NCBI GenBank assembly: GCA_003104895.1
Contig: PQAG01000104.1
Location: 1-11,635, forward strand
Direction of reading: 5' to 3'
Length of the DNA stretch: 11,635 nt
Origin: Nitrosomonadales bacterium
GTDB taxonomy: Bacteria > Pseudomonadota > Gammaproteobacteria > Burkholderiales > Sulfuricellaceae
Shown here: in pieces, positions 7,640 to 11,635 of the stretch
How positions within the stretch are numbered: the stretch's first letter is position 1
Layout: each line of letters begins with the position of its first letter
The notes under the pieces: model-generated
Seen by the model: only the letters and a program-made list of their open reading frames with translations
Told to the model about the DNA's origin: nothing
Database searches by the model: none
Made by a program: the position numbers and the translations under genes

Positions 7640-7894
7640 TTAATCGGGCATTCCCTGTGTATCAGCGGGATGTTCGAAAGGAATGTTGACCGGCCGTGCC
7701 GGCACGACGGTGGAAATGGCATGTTTGTAAACCATCTGGGTCACGGTGTTCTTGAGCAGCACGACATACTGGTCAAAGGACTCGACGTGCCCCTGCAGCT
7801 TGATGCCATTGACGAGATAAATGGAAACCGGAATATGCTCTTTACGCAGGATATTCAGGAATGGGTCTTGTAACATTTGCCCTTTAGCACTCAT
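7640..7894 (-). CDS. hfq: RNA chaperone Hfq
   Basis: Hfq is a hexameric Sm-like RNA chaperone that pairs small RNAs with mRNAs. The 84 residues carry the Sm1 region (Q9-D10-P11-F12 through GIKLQGHVESFDQYVVLLKN) and Sm2 (Y56-K57-H58-AISTVVPARP). Proximal-face uridine-binding residues Q9, K57 and H58 are present, with Tyr43 where E. coli has Phe42. The rim patch reads R17-K18-E19-H20 instead of E. coli RRER, as in Neisseria-type Hfq, so the lateral RNA-binding patch is less basic. The C-terminal tail is short (about 15 residues after the Sm core, against about 35 in E. coli). GGAG lies 7 bases before the ATG. It is first in the hfq-hflX-hflK-hflC block and has an AT-rich upstream region with a plausible own promoter. 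Confidence 0.98.
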   Translation of the reverse strand: MSAKGQMLQDPFLNILRKEHIPVSIYLVNGIKLQGHVESFDQYVVLLKNTVTQMVYKHAISTVVPARPVNIPFEHPADTQGMPD

Positions 7895-7901
7895 TTTTTT
7901 G

Positions 7902-7920
7902 CTCCAAACGTAGTATTTGG
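7902..7920 (-). promoter_or_regulatory. Leader hairpin overlapping the hfq Shine-Dalgarno
   Basis: On the minus strand CCAAA (7916-7920) can pair with TTTGG (7904-7908) around a 7-base loop. The Shine-Dalgarno GGAG (7902-7905) contributes its two G residues to the stem. The stem has only 5 bp, so it would be weak. Just upstream the leader contains AACAAC, which resembles (ARN)n sites bound by the distal face of Hfq. E. coli hfq is known to be autoregulated through its leader; such control here is inference. Confidence 0.3.
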
Positions 7921-7958
7921 TTGTTATAAACGCTTACTTTAATTGATTTTTCAACCAA
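7917..7958. repeat. 7-bp inverted repeat flanking the hfq promoter candidate
   Basis: TTGGTTG (7917-7923) and CAACCAA (7952-7958) are perfect inverted copies separated by 28 bases and centred 35 bases apart. They bracket the -10 and -35 candidates of hfq. A second, smaller pair, AATTG (7941-7945) and CAATT (7956-7960), overlaps the outer arm. They could be paired operator half-sites, but short repeats in AT-rich DNA also arise by chance. Confidence 0.35.
7923..7954 (-). promoter_or_regulatory. Candidate hfq promoter
   Basis: In the AT-rich gap before hfq the minus strand holds TTGAAA (7949-7954) as a -35 candidate and TATAAC (7923-7928) as a -10 candidate. The spacer is 20 bases, longer than optimal; TTTATA (7925-7930) gives 18 bases but matches less well. 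A start near 7916 would leave a leader of about 20 bases. The gap is clearly AT-rich compared with flanking coding DNA, which supports a promoter in general more than these exact hexamers. Confidence 0.4.
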
Positions 7959-8020
7959 TTGCCAGCAACGTGGAACAATAGATGGGGGAACAGCGGACTG
8001 TTTCAATACCTCAGCGAAAA

Positions 8021-9817
8021 CTATAATTCCGGCTTGCCGAAAAAATAACCCTGACCCCAGTCCACCCCCATTTCCCGCAGCATCTCCGCGGTGCCGCTAT
8101 CCTCGACATGTTCAGCGATGGTGATAATTCCCAGACGCCGGGACAGCGATACCATGCTCTCCACCATATGGCGCACCCGTATATTGCTCCGCATATTCCG
8201 CACCATCCATCCCTCGATTTTGAGGAAGCTGACCGGCAGTTCAGCGAGGTAAAGGAAGGACGAATAACCGCTGCCAAAATCATCCAGAGCAAGACGGAAC
8301 CCAAAATCCAGGAGCGGCTGCACATCTTTTCGCATGCTTTCGAAATCGGATAGCAATTGACGCTCGGTGATCTCGAAAACGATGGGTTTGTTTTCTTTGA
8401 ATTCGACATTGCATGGGCACATGGCCACGGCAAAATCAAGCATCTGCTCTACCAGTTCCTTGCGCGCAAGGAACTGCGGTGAAAGATTCACAAAATGCGC
8501 AAAGTTCGGATCAAAGCCATCCTCAAGCGCAGCCGTGCAACGTGACATGGACTGATAAGCGATGACCCGATCGACCTCGTGGATCAGGTTGACCCCTTCG
8601 GCCGCCTCGATAAACTCACCGGCGGGAATCATCGAGCCATCGCTCAGCTTCAGCCGGGCAAGGGCCTCGTCGGCAACCGGCTTGCCGGTCCTGAGATCGA
8701 CCATGACCTGATAGGCGGCCAGCACGCGCTGTTCCTGCAAGGCACGCTGCAGCACCCCCGCCCGCCACAATGTCGTGCCTTCCCTGCCCTCACTGGCTAC
8801 CACGCAGTCTCTTCCACGCCGCTTTGCCTCATACAGACAGCCGTCCGCCTCGGAAAGGGTGCGCGACATGTCAGCATCCCCCAGATGGAATTCGCCAATA
8901 CCGAAGCTTGACGAGACCTTGATATTGCCTGAGCGGGTCACATAAGAGGCAGCCTTGACCGCAAGCCGGACACGTTCTACCGCCGCAAATGCATCATCGC
9001 CACTCGAATGGTGCAGGAACAGGATGAACTCCTCGCCGCCCCAGCGCGCGATCCAGTCCCCCTCCCGCAGCGCCTCGCGCATGATCTGGGAAGACTGGCG
9101 CAGAACTTCATCACCCACATCATGACCAAAGTTATCGTTGATCAGCTTGAAGCGATCAAGATCGGCAATCGCCACGGCAAATCCACTATTATCCCGCCTG
9201 GCGCGGGCAATTTCTTCCGCAAAACGCAGCTCCGCCGCGCGCCGGTTGGGCAATCCGGTCAATGCGTCAGTCAGCGCCTGGGTTTGCAGGGCCTGAGTCT
9301 GCCGGGTACGCAGCAGCATCAGGCCAAACCAGCTCGCCAGCAGCTCCATGAACACCTTGTCGTCCTTGCTGAATTCATGTTCAGCCATCGGGTGGCGGCG
9401 CAGAAATACCAGCGTACCGAACAGTTCATCCCCGACCCAGATCGGAACGCCGGCATAAACCTGGACTCCAGAAGCATGGACCGCCTCAACGTTGCAGAAC
9501 TGTTCACTCTCCTGCATCTGGTAAAAGAAAGTGCTCTCTCCACTGCGGGTCGCTGCTGAACACAGCATCTCCAGGGGGCATATGCCGTTAGCCCTGAAAA
9601 GGCCGAGGCCGTCCACCAGATAGCGGATGACAAAATGTCCGCCATCCACCTCTCCGATAAGCGCGGTATCCACTTCCAGGGTATCACGCGCCAGCGTCAG
9701 CATCAGCTTGGCTTTCTCTTCATCGGATTTGGAGCGGCTTGTGGCGAGCTGCCACAGGCCTTGAAGCCGAGCCGACTGATTCTGCGCCTGAGAGAGCAGG
9801 GATTTGTGTTGGTTCAT
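8021..9817 (-). CDS. GAF-GGDEF-EAL cyclic-di-GMP signalling enzyme
   Basis: This 598-residue, apparently cytoplasmic protein (no transmembrane segment or signal peptide) has a GAF-type sensor domain (about 25-168, with YAGVPIWVGDELFGTLVFLRR), a signalling helix (about 163-183), a GGDEF domain (about 180-340) and an EAL domain (about 355-598). The cyclase site is intact: GGEEF at 260-264, metal-binding D219 and ND-FGHDVGD at 227-236. An I-site REGD (251-254) lies five residues before it, predicting product inhibition. The EAL domain keeps E384, N444, E482 and E485, D512-D513, K533, E569 and Q589, so phosphodiesterase activity is possible. It departs from consensus at LKIE (usually LKID) and AEHVE (usually AEGVE). 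The ligand of the GAF domain is unknown. The only plausible start is the ATG at 9815-9817; it lacks an obvious Shine-Dalgarno, and an in-frame stop lies 15 codons upstream. It precedes hfq by 126 bases, with no terminator seen. Confidence 0.93.
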   Translation of the reverse strand: MNQHKSLLSQAQNQSARLQGLWQLATSRSKSDEEKAKLMLTLARDTLEVDTALIGEVDGGHFVIRYLVDGLGLFRANGICPLEMLCSAATRSGESTFFYQMQESEQFCNVEAVHASGVQVYAGVPIWVGDELFGTLVFLRRHPMAEHEFSKDDKVFMELLASWFGLMLLRTRQTQALQTQALTDALTGLPNRRAAELRFAEEIARARRDNSGFAVAIADLDRFKLINDNFGHDVGDEVLRQSSQIMREALREGDWIARWGGEEFILFLHHSSGDDAFAAVERVRLAVKAASYVTRSGNIKVSSSFGIGEFHLGDADMSRTLSEADGCLYEAKRRGRDCVVASEGREGTTLWRAGVLQRALQEQRVLAAYQVMVDLRTGKPVADEALARLKLSDGSMIPAGEFIEAAEGVNLIHEVDRVIAYQSMSRCTAALEDGFDPNFAHFVNLSPQFLARKELVEQMLDFAVAMCPCNVEFKENKPIVFEITERQLLSDFESMRKDVQPLLDFGFRLALDDFGSGYSSFLYLAELPVSFLKIEGWMVRNMRSNIRVRHMVESMVSLSRRLGIITIAEHVEDSGTAEMLREMGVDWGQGYFFGKPEL

Positions 9818-9833
9818 GGCGGTGGGAAATTGA

Positions 9834-9872
9834 GCGTTAATGCCGGGGCAGCATGCAAAGCATCATTAACGC
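9834..9872. repeat. Perfect 9-bp inverted repeat upstream of the GGDEF-EAL gene
   Basis: GCGTTAATG (9834-9842) and CATTAACGC (9864-9872) are exact reverse complements separated by 21 bases. Their centres are 30 bases apart, about three helical turns, which places the half-sites on the same DNA face. The inner arm begins 17 bases upstream of the ATG. A smaller ATGC-AAA-GCAT repeat (9853-9863) sits in the spacer. There is no T-run, so it is not a terminator. A dimeric regulator site, or an mRNA leader stem near the ribosome-binding region, are the main readings. Confidence 0.55.
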
Positions 9873-9991
9873 ACTGATCAAGGCCAAAAACAATACTGGA
9901 GAAAACCTCGGCAGGATGATCCAGACAGATTTGCAAGCGCGGATCAATCGGGGCCGGCTTGCAGAATTGCATTCTTCAGGTTTTCTGGAAG

Positions 9992-11161
9992 TTACGTTGC
10001 AGGCCAGTAATCAGTGGCAATGCCGTTGCCCAGATCAGCTTCGATCAAACGCCGCCGCACCTCAAGCAAGCGCTCGATCAATTTGGGTTCCCGTTTCTCA
10101 TAGGCTTCGGCATCGGCCACGCGGCTCACCACGACACCAAGCAGTTCGGTAATCGCGTTGCCGATCGAGTTCTGGCTGATGGTGACGATCAGCTTGCCCT
10201 CATCGTTGCGGTAGATCAGCTGCTTGAAGGCCGGCTGCCAGCGGATGGCATTGGCGTATTTGGCGTCGGTGATGCAGCGGTCCCTGACCTTCTTAGCCGT
10301 TTTCAGGAAGTCGTTGTTGAACAGCAGCACGTTCTCGACCTGATCCGGGAAATAGACATCTGCCGGCATCGGCGCATTGCGCGTGGAAACCTGGGAGAAA
10401 AAAGTGCGATAGAAATCGATGAACCCCTTCAGCACCAGATCATATTCATGCCAGAAGCGGACATCCTCCAGCGTTGCCGCACCACCTGGAATTTCCCAGC
10501 TCGGCAGGCCCTGGGGATAACCGGTCAGGTCAAAGCGCGCGGCTTCATCGCTCACCGGCCGCAACACTTCCAGATGAAGCGCCTTGCAGATGAACTCCCG
10601 GTAGACGTCGTGCATGTATTTCTCGAACAGCGAGTGCTGGCCGCCATCCGTAAGATTGGGGTTTTTTGGGTCGGCCTGCTTGGCGTTGCGCAGCTCGTCC
10701 ATGGGAAAGACGATGAAATGGTTGTGCAGCATGCGGATGCTGGGCACGCCGGGCGAGGTCAGCGGCCAGGTGGCATCGAGGCTCGCTTCGCCCGCCAGCA
10801 CCAGGTGCTGCGCCGGATCCGGGTACTGTTCCAGCATGTAGTCGATGATGATCTGGTTCATCCGGTTCCACACGTGCCTGACATTTTCCGGCACCTGGGT
10901 GCGCCGCACCGGCCGCCCCAGCGGATTGAGAATGACCTTGGAGGTGTTGTAGATGATCGAGGTGTCGAACTCGGTGCTGTGCCCCAGCGCCTTGCGATAG
11001 AGCAGCAGGTTTTCCGGGTTCAGCAACAGACCGTTGTTGTGCTCCAGATCGTTGAGATTTTCCGTGCTGTTGAAAAACTCGTTGGGCTTCATTCCCTCCG
11101 GCACATCCAGCGGAATGGGCCGGTAGGGAGTAACTATTTCGCGCGGGCAGGATTGAGTCAT
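9992..11161 (-). CDS. Uncharacterised 389-residue protein with an HNHF motif
   Basis: I do not recognise this family. The reading frame is long, has ordinary protein-like composition and shares orientation with its neighbours, so it is very likely a real gene. It has no signal peptide or transmembrane segment and looks like a soluble cytoplasmic protein. Notable stretches are IIYNTSKVILNPLGRPVRRTQ (about 69-89), HLVLAGEASLDATWPLTSPG (119-138), SIRMLHNHFIVFPMDEL (141-157) and ISQNSIGNAITELLGVVVSR (329-348), then a charged C-terminal helix. HNHFIVFP has the HxHxxxxP spacing of histidine-triad and Ap4A-phosphorylase/GalT-type sites, but the third triad position is Ile instead of His or Gln; this similarity is weak. 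The ATG at 11159-11161 has no Shine-Dalgarno. M24 is preceded by GGAGGGA only 2 bases away, too close to be a strong alternative. The 124-base gap to der shows no clear promoter. Confidence 0.8.
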   Translation of the reverse strand: MTQSCPREIVTPYRPIPLDVPEGMKPNEFFNSTENLNDLEHNNGLLLNPENLLLYRKALGHSTEFDTSIIYNTSKVILNPLGRPVRRTQVPENVRHVWNRMNQIIIDYMLEQYPDPAQHLVLAGEASLDATWPLTSPGVPSIRMLHNHFIVFPMDELRNAKQADPKNPNLTDGGQHSLFEKYMHDVYREFICKALHLEVLRPVSDEAARFDLTGYPQGLPSWEIPGGAATLEDVRFWHEYDLVLKGFIDFYRTFFSQVSTRNAPMPADVYFPDQVENVLLFNNDFLKTAKKVRDRCITDAKYANAIRWQPAFKQLIYRNDEGKLIVTISQNSIGNAITELLGVVVSRVADAEAYEKREPKLIERLLEVRRRLIEADLGNGIATDYWPAT

Positions 11162-11285
11162 GGCAGAAAAATATGGTATTGCTTGGAATCGGGCTTTTTA
11201 CCACAGCGATCCAGCGCCGGGCAGCAAAAAATTCAAATGCTCGGATAAGAACCTTGCATCGTTGATATTACTCAACAGCAGGCAA

Positions 11286-11635
11286 TCAGTATTTCTTGCC
11301 ATACGTCTTGCGGCTGCGCCGCCGTTTCCTGTGCGCTGCCTTTTCTTCGGCCTCGGTTTTGGGGGCTGGCGTTCTGCCTGCGAAAGGATTGAGCCCCTGC
11401 TTGAACTGCACCCTGAGCGGCGTCCCCTCCAGTTCGAAGGCCTTGCGGAAAGCGCTTTCCAGATAGCGCTTGTAGCTGTCCGCGATACCCGTCACTGCGG
11501 TGCCATGCACGATCACCAGCGGCGGGTTGGAGCCTCCCTGGTGGGCATAGCGCAGTTTGGGCCGGATCGGACCGGCCTTGGGCGGCTGGTGCTTTTCGGT
11601 CGCGGCGATCAGCACGCGCGTCAGCATGGGCGTGG
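11286..11635 (-). CDS. der: GTPase Der (EngA), C-terminal part
   Basis: Der is an essential tandem-G-domain GTPase that acts in 50S ribosome assembly. Only the last 115 codons are in the window; both G domains lie beyond the right edge. The visible part is the KH-like C-terminal domain: LTRVLIAATEKHQPP, then GPIRPKLRYAHQGGSNPPLVIVHG, DSYKRYLESAFRKAFEL and GTPLRVQFKQGLNPF. This aligns well by eye with E. coli Der (LKYAHAGGYNPPIVVIHG ... DSYKRYLMNYFRKSL ... GSPIRIQFKEGENPF). A strongly basic tail (HRKRRRSRKTYGKKY) probably contacts rRNA. The stop TGA is at 11286-11288. In related betaproteobacteria hfq usually follows directly; here two genes intervene. Confidence 0.96.
   Translation of the reverse strand, partial: TPMLTRVLIAATEKHQPPKAGPIRPKLRYAHQGGSNPPLVIVHGTAVTGIADSYKRYLESAFRKAFELEGTPLRVQFKQGLNPFAGRTPAPKTEAEEKAAHRKRRRSRKTYGKKY

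Noticed and set aside
8021..9817. Inactive EAL domain suggested by LKIE and AEHVE
   Set aside because: The metal-binding and catalytic positions themselves are kept, so the variants alone do not justify calling the domain degenerate.
9963..9975. AGAAT-TGC-ATTCT inverted repeat downstream of the 389-residue gene
   Set aside because: The stem is only 5 bp with no following T-run, so it is not a convincing terminator.
9959..11248. Plus-strand open frame of 429 codons opposite the uncharacterised gene
   Set aside because: The minus frame has ordinary protein composition and fits the orientation of its neighbours. The plus product is rich in His, Gln, Val and Leu in the pattern of antisense shadows in GC-rich DNA. 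Since neither has a known homologue that I can name, a small doubt remains.
11261..11276. GTTGA-N6-TCAAC inverted repeat downstream of der
   Set aside because: A 5-bp stem, poor in G/C and without a T-run, is too weak to call a terminator.
11162..11285. Possible promoter for the 389-residue gene (TTGAAT and TTGCTG as -35, TAAAAA as -10)
   Set aside because: No pair of hexamers has acceptable spacing; the gap could hold a promoter, but I cannot point to one.
1..11635. Mobile elements, CRISPR arrays, attachment sites or phage genes near the tRNA
   Set aside because: No direct-repeat arrays, transposase or integrase motifs, or duplicated tRNA 3' ends were seen anywhere in the window.

Overview
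The window reads as a chromosomal segment of a moderately GC-rich betaproteobacterium. The basis is the gene order der ... hfq-hflX-hflK-hflC-DUF2065-hisZ-purA, the Neisseria-like Hfq sequence (RKEH rim and Tyr43), and the use of a separate HisZ subunit. Burkholderia/Neisseria-type genomes share most of this order, and it resembles the E. coli hfq-hflX-hflK-hflC-yjeT-purA-nsrR-rnr cluster. I cannot fix the genus; a Nitrosomonadales-like lineage is only a guess. All protein genes lie on the minus strand. The one plus-strand gene is a tRNA.

Layout in the direction of transcription (right to left): the 3' end of der (ribosome-assembly GTPase); an uncharacterised 389-residue protein; a 598-residue GAF-GGDEF-EAL cyclic-di-GMP enzyme; hfq; hflX; hflK; hflC; a 61-residue DUF2065 membrane protein; hisZ; purA; a bidirectional terminator; a divergent tRNA-Leu(CAG); and the 5' two-thirds of rnr (RNase R), running off the left edge.

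The hfq-to-purA block looks like one operon. Spacings are 11, 33, -1, -1, -2 and 18 bases, so several junctions are TAATG or ATGA translational couplings. It combines RNA regulation (Hfq), ribosome rescue (HflX), membrane-protease control (HflKC with FtsH) and histidine and purine biosynthesis. The hfq gene has an AT-rich upstream region with a plausible promoter, nested inverted repeats and a small leader hairpin that includes part of its Shine-Dalgarno sequence.

The accessory part is the two-gene stretch between der and hfq: the uncharacterised HNHF-motif protein and the c-di-GMP enzyme. The enzyme has both catalytic signatures, an inhibitory I-site, and a perfect 9-bp inverted repeat just upstream of its start codon. 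At the left end the tRNA-Leu promoter is embedded in the first codons of rnr, so the two divergent genes share DNA. I found no mobile elements, CRISPR arrays, phage genes or toxin-antitoxin pairs, and no clear evidence of a wholly new system. The 389-residue protein is the most genuinely unknown item.
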